Assembly (NCBI RefSeq): GCF_000981585.1
Contig: NZ_LN831776.1
Location: 4,571,187 to 4,635,186, forward strand
Reading direction: 5' to 3'
Origin: Paenibacillus riograndensis SBR5
Lineage (GTDB): Bacteria; Bacillota; Bacilli; Paenibacillales; Paenibacillaceae
DNA: 64,000 nucleotides
Notes under the pieces: generated by a model
What the model was told of the DNA's origin: nothing
What the model saw: only the letters and a program-made list of their open reading frames with translations
Databases searched by the model: none
Program-made: the position numbers and the translations under genes
Shown here: positions 44,903 through 53,719 of the stretch, piece by piece
How positions within the stretch are numbered: the stretch's first letter is position 1
How the letters are laid out: every line of letters starts with the position of its first letter

Positions 44903-44923
44903 ATTTTAGTAATAATAGACTCA

Positions 44924-44961
44924 AAAAAACCATTAGTTACAGATTAACTGTACTAATGGTT
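44924..44961 (-). terminator. Terminator of the ArsR-like gene
   Basis: AACCATTAGT (44928-44937) pairs with ACTAATGGTT (44952-44961); on the minus strand seven T residues follow. It overlaps the last codons of the ArsR-like gene. Confidence 0.75.
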
Positions 44962-45900
44962 CTGATCTTCTTCGTCACTGGTAAAGCTCAGCTTCATCAA
45001 AATTTCCTGGGGATAGTCGCCGAAGCTCCGGCCGAACAAATTGACGCCGCCTTGATGTACAGATTCCGGATTCACGCCAATGCGCAGCCGGATCTTCGGG
45101 CTTTGGGTCAGATTAAGCTGGCTCAGGCTTACATCCGATACTTTTTCCATATCGAGTGTTGTCTTGTCCCTGTCGACCCTCCATGTCTTGAGCAGCCCGT
45201 ATTGTGTAGAGGAATCCCACCACCAGGCCGGATTCAGCTTGCCCCGTCTGCCCCCGAAATCACCGGGGCTTGTCCACATGCCTATCTCGACCCCGTTGAT
45301 CCATACCGATATATCCGACGGCCAGTTATTGTCGTAATTAGGCGCTTCCGAGCAAATCTCCATCGACACCTCCAGCGATTCGACTCTTGAGCCCTTCGGC
45401 ACTTCCACCGGGAGCAAATATTCGATATATCCTTTGCGGAACCAGATAATCTGCGCGCCTACATGCTTAGGATGGTAAAAGCCCGCCGGTTCATCCTCGC
45501 GGACCAGCATGGCTTCCGCATCAGCCATGCCGCAGGTCGGCGATACCTCGCAATCGCTGTAATGGCCGATCGGCACCTCAATTTCATAGACACTCACAGC
45601 CCCCTTGCGCACAGCCTTCTCCTCATTCAGGGAAATATGTATATCATCGTAATTGCGGCTGCATACCTTCATCGCCCCGCGGGAAGCAGGCAGCAGCTCC
45701 GTATTGATCAGCCGGGCCGCTTCCAGCACCTTCACATTGCTGGCCACCGTAGATACAGGCAGCTTCAGTGCCTCTGCGATTTCAATTACGTTCAAATTCT
45801 GCGAATTCAGCAAATGGAGAATATCGACCCGGGAACGGGTCGACAATGCATGCGCCACTGCCACCAGCTTCTCCGGATCGCCAAAACCTAGTTCAAGCAC
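44953..45900 (-). CDS. ArsR-type regulator with a large C-terminal domain
   Basis: A 315-residue protein. Residues 1-85 are an ArsR-like winged helix (LSTRSRVDILHLL, NVIEIAEALKLPVSTVASNVKVL). The remaining ~230 residues have no metal-binding cysteines of the ArsR type and look like a beta-rich domain with many Trp, Tyr and Gly (for example NYDNNWPSDISVWINGVEIG), as in carbohydrate-binding sandwiches. It is encoded just upstream of a sugar ABC/GH2 operon and may bind a sugar to control it. The domain identity is inference from composition only. Confidence 0.75.
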   Translation of the reverse strand: MLELGFGDPEKLVAVAHALSTRSRVDILHLLNSQNLNVIEIAEALKLPVSTVASNVKVLEAARLINTELLPASRGAMKVCSRNYDDIHISLNEEKAVRKGAVSVYEIEVPIGHYSDCEVSPTCGMADAEAMLVREDEPAGFYHPKHVGAQIIWFRKGYIEYLLPVEVPKGSRVESLEVSMEICSEAPNYDNNWPSDISVWINGVEIGMWTSPGDFGGRRGKLNPAWWWDSSTQYGLLKTWRVDRDKTTLDMEKVSDVSLSQLNLTQSPKIRLRIGVNPESVHQGGVNLFGRSFGDYPQEILMKLSFTSDEEDQNH

Positions 45901-46069
45901 AGACTACACTCCTTCGGCCCCAAGTAATACCATAATAGTACGTGCTTGGAGTCACAAAATCAACCGGTGTTCTCCGGAAAATCATCCGGTATGGCGCCGC
46001 AGCCTCTGTGCCCCGCTCCTTTGCTCATGGTACAATACAACCAGATATATACATAATGAGGTGAACCCG

Positions 46070-46816
46070 ATGATCTATTTCATAAAATTTGTGTACAGCT
46101 TCGTGCTGCCCCCCGGCCTTTTCGTTATCCTGCTGCTGGGGCTGACGGTCTGGCTGTGGCGGCGCAGCCGCCGCCCGGCCCTGGCCCTGCTCGGCGTCAC
46201 CCTCCTGCTCTATCTCTCCATGACTCCCTGGATCAGTAACCTGCTGATGGGCGGACTGGAGCGCCAGTATGATAAGCCTGAGCTGCTGCAGGGCGATGTA
46301 ATCGTCGTATTGGGCGGCGGGGCCAGCTCCGGAACCCCGGATATCGACGGGGAAGGCAATCTGTTCGGCTCAGCAGCCAACCGGCTGCTGACCGCGGTGC
46401 GGCTGTACCGCCAGACCGGACTGCCGATCCTGTTCTCCGGCGGCCAGGTTTTTCCCGACAGCGGCAACGAAGCGGATATCGCCAAGCGGCAGCTGATTGG
46501 CCTTGGTGTTCCCGAGCGCGATATTCTGGCCGAGAACCGGTCGCTGAATACCGAGCAGAATGCCGCCAATACCGCAGCCATGATGAACAGCAAGGGGCTC
46601 AGCCACCCCATTCTGGTTACCTCGGCTTTTCACATGCCCCGGGCGATGGCCTTTTTCAAGGATAACGGACTGGCACCGCTTGCCTATCCAACAGATTACA
46701 CGGATAGCCGGGGAAGCGGCCTGTATCCGGCCATGTTCACGCCTTCTCCAGGTGCAATGAATAATACCGGAACAGCACTTAAGGAATACCTGGGTCTGCT
46801 TGCGGCCCGTTTCTGA
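46070..46816 (+). CDS. YdcF/ElyC (DUF218) membrane protein
   Basis: A 248-residue protein with two N-terminal membrane helices (residues about 8-28 and 37-55) and a DUF218 Rossmann-like domain. Visible motifs are VIVVLGGGASSG, ILFSGGQ, and the family signature region NTEQNAANT with VTSAFHMPRA. Relatives (SanA, ElyC) act in envelope or vancomycin-related functions, but the reaction is not established. ATG at 46070 follows GAGGTG; longer frames upstream lie over the ArsR-like gene and are not credible. Confidence 0.88.
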   Translation: MIYFIKFVYSFVLPPGLFVILLLGLTVWLWRRSRRPALALLGVTLLLYLSMTPWISNLLMGGLERQYDKPELLQGDVIVVLGGGASSGTPDIDGEGNLFGSAANRLLTAVRLYRQTGLPILFSGGQVFPDSGNEADIAKRQLIGLGVPERDILAENRSLNTEQNAANTAAMMNSKGLSHPILVTSAFHMPRAMAFFKDNGLAPLAYPTDYTDSRGSGLYPAMFTPSPGAMNNTGTALKEYLGLLAARF

Positions 46817-46880
46817 TCCGGGGAAATGGGCTTACCATGGATCGCCCCAATCTGGGGAAAAATAAAGTTTACGGCCGCTT

Positions 46881-47597
46881 TTATTGCTGCTCGGCAAATC
46901 TCCACCAGGCAAAGGTTCCGGCGATTCCGATTATCCCCGTATACGCAAGAATGACTATACTGCTCAGCTGTAGAGAACCGGTGCTTTGAAATACCGACGG
47001 GATGGTCCATGGGAAATAGGGTGCAAATCCAAAAGAGGCCAGCACATTGGAAAGAATGACGATGATCAGGATGAGCCCCAGGGGTGCCAGGTAGCCCTTG
47101 GTCACATTAGCCAAAAGAATGCTTGGTGCGGTCACAAAAATGTACAACAGCGAGGTGATCAGGAACTTAATGAACAGGCTCCAAATTAAAGCGGCTGACC
47201 CGCCTTGGGCGCCCAGAAGGGCTCCTGCGGCAAGACCTACGGCAAACATATAGATGGAAAGTAACAGGCACCATGCTAAAATGACAAGGAATTTGGACAA
47301 TACAATTTTCGCTCTGGAAATGGGCTTGGCCAGTAAATCTTTGATGGTTCTATCCGAAAATTCCCGTCCGAATACCCATGCCGCAACAAAGGTGTATCCG
47401 ATCAGTCCCAGCGGGGCAAGCGTATCCAGCAATCCGGTTAAATACGCTTCCCACTGTACACCGCCGGCGTCACTGGATAATACATTTCCGACGCCCATCA
47501 TGACGGGCCCGAAGCCTAAAACCAAAAACATGATCCAGAACACATTGGAGCGGATAATCTTGCGAATCTCACAATGTAACACAGATAGAATATTCAT
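46881..47597 (-). CDS. ABC-2 type transporter permease
   Basis: A 238-residue membrane protein with six predicted helices, similar to BcrB-type lantibiotic/bacitracin-resistance permeases. It overlaps the ATPase gene by 4 bp and ends the operon. With the ATPase it forms an exporter or immunity transporter whose substrate cannot be told from sequence. An OmpR-type two-component pair is encoded immediately upstream on the same strand, a common arrangement for peptide-antibiotic sensing and resistance. Confidence 0.85.
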   Translation of the reverse strand: MNILSVLHCEIRKIIRSNVFWIMFLVLGFGPVMMGVGNVLSSDAGGVQWEAYLTGLLDTLAPLGLIGYTFVAAWVFGREFSDRTIKDLLAKPISRAKIVLSKFLVILAWCLLLSIYMFAVGLAAGALLGAQGGSAALIWSLFIKFLITSLLYIFVTAPSILLANVTKGYLAPLGLILIIVILSNVLASFGFAPYFPWTIPSVFQSTGSLQLSSIVILAYTGIIGIAGTFAWWRFAEQQ

Positions 47598-48547
47598 CTT
47601 TTAATCCCCCTGTTGACTCCGATGGTGCGGAGAAAATATCCTTCCAGATCCTCTGTAATCACCCGGAGCGACGTTGGCGGCTGATTGCTTTGAACGAGCA
47701 GTTCGGCCAGCCTTTCAGGATGATCTGCCGCATGTTCATTGGTTAGTTTAATAGAGCCGTCCGGGGTATCCTCAAAGGCATAGCCATGCTCTTCCAGCAC
47801 CTTCTTTAAGGCAGGTTTGTTCCGGCCGTTCACGACCAGGCTTTTCTCTAAGGACTGCTCCAGCTTATCCATTGCGACTTCTTTAACCAGCTGGCCGCTA
47901 TGAATAATTCCAATCCGTGTAGACACCTTCGAGAGCTCCTCTAACAGATGGCTGGATATAAAAACAGTTATGCCGAAATTGTTCGCCAGATTATATAACA
48001 TATTCCGTATCTCCGCCACGCCTGCGGGATCAAGGCCATTGATCGGCTCGTCCAAGATTAGAATTTCCGGATTGTGAATCATCGCTTTCGCAAGTCCCAG
48101 GCGCTGTTTGTTTCCTAATGAGAGATGTTTTGCTTTTTTCTTTTTGTGCGGCTCAAGCCCCAGCTTATAGATCACCTGATGTACGGCATCTTTGTCCGGT
48201 AACCCTTGCATGCGTCTTGCGATGTCAAGATTCTCCGTTACAGTCAGATCAGGATAAAAAGTTGCCTCCTCCAAATATCCGACCTTGCTCCATAATTTAG
48301 AGTTTCCGGCATCGACCTTTTCGCCTAACATATAGAGCTTGCCGGAAGTTGGCTTGATCATCGACAGAAGCATCTTGATGGTCGTTGTCTTCCCGGCGCC
48401 ATTCAATCCCAGGAATCCAAAGATCTCTCCCCGGCTGACCTCCAGCGAAAGATTGTTTAATACGGTATAGTCGCCAAATTTTTTGTGCACTCCGTCAATT
48501 TGTATAGCGGGCGTGCTGCCGATTCTTTTCTTTGATAAAATACTCAT
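47594..48547 (-). CDS. ABC transporter ATP-binding protein
   Basis: A 317-residue ATPase with Walker A GLNGAGKTT, signature LSLGNKQRL, Walker B ILILDEP followed by the switch histidine in ISSHLLEELSKV. The C-terminal ~80 residues form the accessory domain seen in BcrA-type ATPases. ATG follows AGGAGG. It is coupled to the permease by a 4-bp overlap and follows a two-component system. Confidence 0.92.
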   Translation of the reverse strand: MSILSKKRIGSTPAIQIDGVHKKFGDYTVLNNLSLEVSRGEIFGFLGLNGAGKTTTIKMLLSMIKPTSGKLYMLGEKVDAGNSKLWSKVGYLEEATFYPDLTVTENLDIARRMQGLPDKDAVHQVIYKLGLEPHKKKKAKHLSLGNKQRLGLAKAMIHNPEILILDEPINGLDPAGVAEIRNMLYNLANNFGITVFISSHLLEELSKVSTRIGIIHSGQLVKEVAMDKLEQSLEKSLVVNGRNKPALKKVLEEHGYAFEDTPDGSIKLTNEHAADHPERLAELLVQSNQPPTSLRVITEDLEGYFLRTIGVNRGIKR

Positions 48548-48682
48548 TCGTCAGACCTCCTACTTGTCAAGTTCCAGTGATTGTTGTGTTCTGCTACAAC
48601 TTATTTTCACATCCAAACATGAAGCTTTTTTAAAAGAAAAATAAATATATCTAAAGAGAATATAAAAAACTATAAACTTAAA

Positions 48683-48725
48683 AACAAAAAAAGGCTGTTA
48701 CCCGGGTTCACACCCGGCAACAGCC
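48683..48725 (-). terminator. Terminator of the two-component operon
   Basis: GGCTGTT (48693-48699) pairs with AACAGCC (48719-48725) with CCCGG/CCGGG inside; on the minus strand a run of seven T residues and more T-rich sequence follow. It separates the kinase gene from the downstream ABC genes. Confidence 0.85.
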
Positions 48726-48756
48726 TGTAGCATAGTTGAAGAAGAAGTGAATAAAA

Positions 48757-49812
48757 TCAGCGTTGTACTGCCAGGGGAAGGCTGAATCTGATCCCCAAAC
48801 CGCCATATTCGGAGGAGTAGGCAACAATTTCGCCCCCGTGATGTTCAATAATAGATTTACAGCTTGCCAGCCCCAGCCCCAGTCCGCCCTTTTGGATCTG
48901 CCGCGATTGATCTACCGTGAAAAATTTAAGGAACAGAGAAGACATATCCTTATCCGGCACTCCAATTCCGTTATCCTCAATTTGGAAATAGGCATAATGT
49001 TCCCGCAGGTATCCGGTCATATACACCTTCAGCTTATTTTTTCCTCCATATCTTACAGCATTGCTAAAGAGATTGCCGAACACCCGGCGGATCATCGGTT
49101 CATTGACCGTTAGCCATATACTGTCCGTGAAAGAATGGCGGCAAGTCAGTTCGATGTCAAGTCCCGCCAGCTCGTACTCATATTCAAAAGCAATGTCTTC
49201 AAATAATTCTGTTGCTTTTACAGGTGTAGCTATCATGGATTCGAGCTCCAGTTTTTCTTTGGTGAAGCTGGAGAAATCATTGAGGAGTTCAACCATATAT
49301 TCTGACTTCCTTTGAATCAATTCATAATATTCCTGCTTTTCAGTTTCGGGTAAATCCTTGTGTGTAGCCAGCAGTTCAGTAAAACCGTTAATAGAGGTCA
49401 GGGGTGTTTTCAAATCGTGGGCGATAGCTGCAATCATATCGGTTTGTTCTCTGTGGGCGAGTTGAAGCCTATGCTCCATCTTATTGAAGTGCTTATAAAG
49501 TTCTCCGATCTCGTCCTTACGCTTCAAAGCCAGCGGAGGCAGGGGATGAACCACATTTACTTCCCCCAGCCGGGTATTCAGACGCCGAATGGGCTTCTCT
49601 ATGCGAAAATGAATATAGATGATCAGAATAAAAAATATGCAGCCAGCAATGGCGAATATGGGCAGCAGCAATGCTATATATCTTGAGTCCAGCAAGGTGG
49701 TACGTATAGGAGAGTATACTGCAAAGACAAACTTTAAATACAAACCAATAGAAAACATAAGAATTAGCAGCATCAGCAGGAATAATAGGGGAAGCTTTAT
49801 TTTCAGTTTCAT
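48757..49812 (-). CDS. Sensor histidine kinase (OmpR-partner type)
   Basis: A 351-residue kinase with two membrane helices near residues 7-28 and 47-68, a very short extracytoplasmic loop, a HAMP segment, the phosphoacceptor AIAHDLKTPLTSINGF and HATPase_c motifs (NLFSNAVRYGG, DNGIGVP, GLGLGLASCKSI). The short loop suggests sensing in or through the membrane, as for antimicrobial-peptide kinases. It lies 1 bp downstream of its response-regulator gene. Confidence 0.9.
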   Translation of the reverse strand: MKLKIKLPLLFLLMLLILMFSIGLYLKFVFAVYSPIRTTLLDSRYIALLLPIFAIAGCIFFILIIYIHFRIEKPIRRLNTRLGEVNVVHPLPPLALKRKDEIGELYKHFNKMEHRLQLAHREQTDMIAAIAHDLKTPLTSINGFTELLATHKDLPETEKQEYYELIQRKSEYMVELLNDFSSFTKEKLELESMIATPVKATELFEDIAFEYEYELAGLDIELTCRHSFTDSIWLTVNEPMIRRVFGNLFSNAVRYGGKNKLKVYMTGYLREHYAYFQIEDNGIGVPDKDMSSLFLKFFTVDQSRQIQKGGLGLGLASCKSIIEHHGGEIVAYSSEYGGLGIRFSLPLAVQR

Positions 49813-49813
49813 C

Positions 49814-50509
49814 CTATTGCTCTCTTTCTGTGTATTTATAGCCTATGCCCCAAATGGTTTTAATAAAGTTATGTTCAGGACCCAGTTTCTTGCGGATATT
49901 TTTGATATGAACCGTTACGGTATTTATTTCTCCGTATTCGTCTCCCCAGACGTTCTCATAGATCTGCTCACGGCTCAATACCTGATTGGGGTGACGCATA
50001 AGGATAGACAAAATTTGAAATTCCTTCGCGGATAAGTCGAGCTTCCGGCTGTACAGGAAGGCTTCAAACGTTTTATCATTCAAAATGAGCGGAGCATCGG
50101 CCTTTTCTTTAGCGGGACTAAGTTCGCCCCACTCTTTATGCAGCCTGTCCACTTTCCGGAAATGAGCCTTTATCCTGGAGGCCAGCTCCTGAATACTGAA
50201 AGGTTTGGTCATATAATCATCTGCGCCGATTTCAAGACCGACAATTTTATCAATATCCTGATCCCGTGCACTTAATAACAGAATGGGAACATTATACGAG
50301 GACCGGATAGTTCTGCAGACATCCAGTCCATTCATATCAGGCATTACTATATCCAGAACAATGAAATCAATATGGTGATCATCGACTGCAGATAAGGCTT
50401 CTCTCCCGGAGCTTGCCGTGATTACGGCAAATTGCTCGTACCTTAAGCTCTTGGTGATGAGTTTCACGATTTCTTCATCATCGTCTACAACTAATATCGT
50501 TTTTGGCAT
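49814..50509 (-). CDS. OmpR-family response regulator
   Basis: A 231-residue regulator: receiver domain with the acidic pocket DDDEE, phospho-aspartate in IDFIVLDIVMPD and lysine in GADDYMTKPF; C-terminal winged helix with the loop EIQILSILMRHPNQVLSREQ-like region and VTVHIKNIRKKL. ATG at 50507-50509 follows GGGTGG. The longer frame from 50716 adds residues unlike any receiver domain. Partner of the kinase downstream; likely target is the ABC operon at 46881-48547. Confidence 0.92.
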   Translation of the reverse strand: MPKTILVVDDDEEIVKLITKSLRYEQFAVITASSGREALSAVDDHHIDFIVLDIVMPDMNGLDVCRTIRSSYNVPILLLSARDQDIDKIVGLEIGADDYMTKPFSIQELASRIKAHFRKVDRLHKEWGELSPAKEKADAPLILNDKTFEAFLYSRKLDLSAKEFQILSILMRHPNQVLSREQIYENVWGDEYGEINTVTVHIKNIRKKLGPEHNFIKTIWGIGYKYTEREQ

Positions 50510-50687
50510 CTTTATACCACCCAGCCTCTTTAAATGGACTGCATTTATAACACAAGAGCCGCATGGACTCGAATTGACAAAAAAAGCCGCGCTCAAAGCG
50601 CCTCTCCAGTTCCGGATACGCTGGAATAAGAGCTTGAGCACGCCTTGGGAAATGTTGGATTTAACATTGTCTCCGTGCCAGGACAGC

Positions 50688-50733
50688 AAAAAGCAGTGAA
50701 CCGGATGAATTTTCATCCGCCGCTGCTTTTTTT
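50688..50733 (-). terminator. Terminator of the YbaK-type deacylase gene
   Basis: A stem with AAAGCAG/CTGCTTT outer arms and CGGATGAA/TTCATCCG inner arms lies 38 bases past the deacylase stop on the minus strand, followed by T residues. Confidence 0.7.
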
Positions 50734-50770
50734 ATGGAAATCTTTATCCGCGAAACGTTGACAGGCCTCC

Positions 50771-51244
50771 CTATTTAATCAGCTCGCAGAATCCGGCATT
50801 TATAACCCCGGCAAGCTGCTCCGGCGCCAGCTCCATCTGCAGGCCAATCTTACCGCCGCTGACAGCCATTGTTGCGAGCGCCCCGGCACTGCTGTCAATA
50901 AAGGTAGGATACAGCTTTTTCATCCCTACAGGAGAACAGCCGCCGCGCACGTAGCCGGTCCATTTCAGCAGATCCTTCACCGGGAGCATCTCAATCTTCT
51001 TCTCACCCGCCGCCTTGGCGGCTTTTTTCAGATCCAGCTCTTCGGCCACCGGGATGACAAACACATACAGGTTCACCCCGCTATGGGCAACAAGCGTCTT
51101 AAAGACCGTCTCCGGCGGCAGCCCCACTTTCTCAGCTACCGCTGTTCCATGAATCTGGCCGTCCTCATTGTCATACATATGGATCTCGTAAGCGATTTTC
51201 CGGGTATCCAGAATCCGCATCGCATTGGTTTTGGTAACTTGCAT
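50771..51244 (-). CDS. YbaK/EbsC-type Cys-tRNA(Pro) deacylase
   Basis: A 157-residue trans-editing protein that hydrolyses Cys-tRNA(Pro) misformed by prolyl-tRNA synthetase. The family features KTLVAHSG, the lysine-bearing DLKKAAKAAGEKKIEML and GYVRGGCSPVGMKK are all present. It is a stand-alone YbaK domain of normal length. The N-terminus is close to typical and the start ATG follows a Shine-Dalgarno-like AAAGGTCG. It lies 40 bp downstream of the YolD-like gene. Confidence 0.93.
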   Translation of the reverse strand: MQVTKTNAMRILDTRKIAYEIHMYDNEDGQIHGTAVAEKVGLPPETVFKTLVAHSGVNLYVFVIPVAEELDLKKAAKAAGEKKIEMLPVKDLLKWTGYVRGGCSPVGMKKLYPTFIDSSAGALATMAVSGGKIGLQMELAPEQLAGVINAGFCELIK

Positions 51245-51284
51245 CCTTCATCGACCTTTCAGGCAGCTCTATCTGCTTGCTCTA

Positions 51285-51536
51285 CTAATCTCTCGGATAA
51301 TCCATGGCCATAATGTCCATAAAAGGAACCTTGATGAGCTCCTCGCCCCGGCTCACATGCACCTTGCCGGTTCGCGGGTCCATGCCGACGATCGTTCCCC
51401 GCACCTGCTCCTCTTTGCCCCAGACCGTCAATAAAATCTCGGAAGCCTCCTGCATCGCTTCTGTTAATTGATTGCCGATTTCCTCCAGCACAAATTCATC
51501 TCTTGTCGGCCGTTTGGCCACTTTCGCTTTTGCCAC
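51285..51536 (-). CDS. YolD-like protein
   Basis: An 83-residue protein resembling the YolD-like family, found near Y-family polymerase and other genes in bacilli; molecular role unknown. The strand pattern VRGTIVGMDPRTGKVHVS, then LIKVPFMDIMAMDY, is characteristic. GTG at 51534-51536 is chosen because GGAGGATTAGC precedes it directly; the ATG at 51569 has no ribosome site. No DNA polymerase gene is adjacent here. Confidence 0.7.
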   Translation of the reverse strand: MAKAKVAKRPTRDEFVLEEIGNQLTEAMQEASEILLTVWGKEEQVRGTIVGMDPRTGKVHVSRGEELIKVPFMDIMAMDYPRD

Positions 51537-51634
51537 GCTAATCCTCCAATAAGTTAAGTCTGTTTCCATGTGTTATCATCTAGGTTATATCTTTGGTACC
51601 TCCCCGTCAACCACAGCGCTCTCAATAAAATCAT

Positions 51635-52153
51635 TTACCAGCCCTTACGATTACACAGAGAAGTAATATGTGCAAGATGATGCTTACCGTGCCAAGCATA
51701 GATTCCTATATTTTTACCTATTGAAACTTTACCTGATTCCGGATGAATAAATGTCTTTTCCATATCAGCAGGAGTTAGACCATGTAAAAGGGTAGTCCAG
51801 CGTTTGTGCAAGGATTCGAGGAGTAAAAGTGATGGTTCAATTGGCAATTTATAGTCTGATAGCTCTGCCCATTTCGTTTCGTCGTATGGTTTAATTATAG
51901 GATTTTCTTCTGTAAGAGCCAATTTAAAGCGGATGTAGGCATTCATATGACTATCTGCAAGATGATGTATGACTTGTCGAACAGTCCATCCTCCAGAACG
52001 ATATGGTGTTTCAAGCTGTTCATTATCTAAGTCTTTTACAGCCTCTCGCAATAATCTTGGTAAAGCTTCAATCTCATTGATCCAAACACTTGTAACACTG
52101 CTAGTAATTTCATCGTCAAATTGAAAAGTGCCAATCGGGTATTTCATATCCAT
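51635..52153 (-). CDS. DinB/YfiT-family bacillithiol transferase-like protein
   Basis: A 172-residue four-helix-bundle protein of the DinB/YfiT superfamily. The divalent-metal histidine triad is visible in IHHLADSH and [12 protein letters not shown]. YfiT/BstA relatives use bacillithiol for detoxification of electrophiles. The gene is clearly more A/T-rich than its neighbours, with many codons ending in A or T, which suggests acquisition from a lower-GC relative. It starts with ATG; the upstream ribosome site is weak. Confidence 0.88.
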   Translation of the reverse strand: MDMKYPIGTFQFDDEITSSVTSVWINEIEALPRLLREAVKDLDNEQLETPYRSGGWTVRQVIHHLADSHMNAYIRFKLALTEENPIIKPYDETKWAELSDYKLPIEPSLLLLESLHKRWTTLLHGLTPADMEKTFIHPESGKVSIGKNIGIYAWHGKHHLAHITSLCNRKGW

Positions 52154-52387
52154 CTATCTAATCCCCCTAAAAATATGTCGCTAAAATAAGACTCCCATTA
52201 TAGTTCATAAGCAGCTTTGGCACGTGTAAAAGGCATGAATACCGAAAGGCGACTTCCATCTTGGTCATTCAACTGCCGTGTACGCGGGAATTCAATTACC
52301 ATCATGATGCCGAAGCGCTGTGAGACCAAGCAGAACCGCTTACGGCAAAGGTACTTCCTGCCAAAAAACGCCGCCAGATTTTGCCGA

Positions 52388-52900
52388 TCAGTCTTGGCGG
52401 AAATCCGCCACCAGCCGGGTATACTCGGCGTACCATTGCTCCCATACCTGCTTGCGGTTATTCAGCTCCCCTCCGTCCAGAAGTACCCCTATTACATCGA
52501 GACAGACATGCCAGCCGGAGAGGTCCTTGGCCGTATGCCCGGTGATTTCGGTTATGCTCTCGATCAGCAGCAGCCGGCAGCCGTCCCCATCAGGACTCAG
52601 CTCAAAACGCACCCTGTCGTTCCCCCAGGTATACTCCAGGATGGAATTCAAGATCATATCCTTAATTTCCATCACTTCAAAATGGCCGTCCCCCATGTCG
52701 AACTTCATGCTCCCGCCTGCCGACAGGTCCTGGACTCTCAGTTCTGGAAACCATTTAGCCAGCAGCGTATTATCCGTCAGCATTGCCCATACCCTGTTCA
52801 CCGGATGCTTGTAATAGCGTTCAAACACAGCGGTTGCTCCCTGTGGGGAGGCTTGAAGTGCAGCAATCATTTGATGTTCCTCCCTGTTGTAGATGTACAT
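52388..52900 (-). CDS. SRPBCC/AHSA1-family protein
   Basis: A 170-residue START-like protein with the family opening FERYYKHPVNRVWAMLTD, followed by LAKWFPEL and a beta-rich core (MKFDMGDGHFEVMEIKDM). Such proteins bind hydrophobic ligands; AHSA1-type members are general stress proteins of unknown substrate. It starts with ATG preceded by a GGGAGGAAC site in which AGGAA is well placed. A single gene between two gene-free regions, convergent with nothing obvious. Confidence 0.85.
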   Translation of the reverse strand: MYIYNREEHQMIAALQASPQGATAVFERYYKHPVNRVWAMLTDNTLLAKWFPELRVQDLSAGGSMKFDMGDGHFEVMEIKDMILNSILEYTWGNDRVRFELSPDGDGCRLLLIESITEITGHTAKDLSGWHVCLDVIGVLLDGGELNNRKQVWEQWYAEYTRLVADFRQD

Positions 52901-53643
52901 TTTCAGTCACTGTTCCCTGTTCGGAAATTGGCAACGAAATAGATGTCTTTAGTTATTTTACTGTAAAGGATAACCAGTCTAATAGCAAATCGGGGGAGGA
53001 TGCAAGGCTCAGCAGGCGAGGTGCTATTCACCACAAGCGGTGGCATTTTGTAATTGACCCTGAAATACATCCCGCTGTGTACAGACCCCTTAAAAGATTT
53101 CAAGGTTTTGAATCCGTCCCTGTGGCAGGAAGAACCAAATCTCCCTGGCGGGTGAATAGCAACCGGGGCTTATGGCCGCACGGATTCCCAACCACTCCAA
53201 AATCAGCGGGGGCATGCTGAAGACGGACCGCCCTATTCCTTCACGATTGATCCGCAGCCGTTACGGACAGGAATACCGTTATTGAAGGAAGATTCTTCTT
53301 TTCCGCAGGACTACGGACTGAGTGTGCCTTTATTTGTCCCTTTCCCCATCATTCCAGGCCCCATCGAACGATATAACGGCTCCTGAGTCCGTAACTGCTG
53401 AAAAAACAAGATTTTTGGCAGAATAAGGGCTCCACGGTCCGCTTCAGTTCGCGGATGGAGCCCCATCCTCCATGAATTCTGCGGCAACTCTTTAAGTGGA
53501 AACGGAACGGCTCCCCCCTCAGAACTCGGCCTTCGACGCTCCAACAACGGTAATTCTGCCGTTGTTCGTTTCAAAGTATTTATTCTACAATTTTAAGCAG
53601 AATTTTATCCACCTGCAGAAGTAACCATAGTTTCCTATACAAC
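52901..53643. other. Gene-free stretch with hairpins and dispersed repeat copy B
   Basis: No gene is supported. A frame without start codon reads into a Pro-rich end (53230-53385) but resembles nothing I know; it might be a decayed gene. A hairpin GGGCTCC/GGAGCCC lies at 53427-53463 and the dispersed repeat begins at 53482. Confidence 0.45.
53482..53643. repeat. Dispersed intergenic repeat, copy B
   Basis: Shares a 21-base word (53482-53502) with copy A at 34541 and the TAGTTTCC..ATACAACA tail at 53628-53643. Between them it carries an extra inverted repeat, ACAACGGTAATTCTGCCGTTGT, spelled here as arms ACAACGG and CCGTTGT. Confidence 0.55.
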
Positions 53644-53684
53644 AAAGAACCCGCGGAGGCCACGAGGTGCCTGCGGGTTCTTTT
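53644..53684 (-). terminator. Terminator of the 558-residue gene
   Basis: AAAGAACCCGC (53644-53654) pairs with GCGGGTTCTTT (53673-53683) with further GAGG/CCT pairing; T-rich on both sides. It lies about 40 bases after the stop codon on the minus strand. Confidence 0.75.
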
Positions 53685-53719
53685 CACATTTCAGAAATCA
53701 ACTGGACAAGTTCACCTAT

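Noticed and set aside
45653..46069. Long N-terminal extension of the YdcF protein
   Set aside because: It lies antisense to the ArsR-like gene, and ATG 46070 has a proper ribosome site and gives the normal length.
53041..53385. Possible decayed gene between the SRPBCC and 558-residue genes
   Set aside because: Frames without starts read plausible Pro-rich sequence, but nothing resembles a known protein and no conserved motif is visible.
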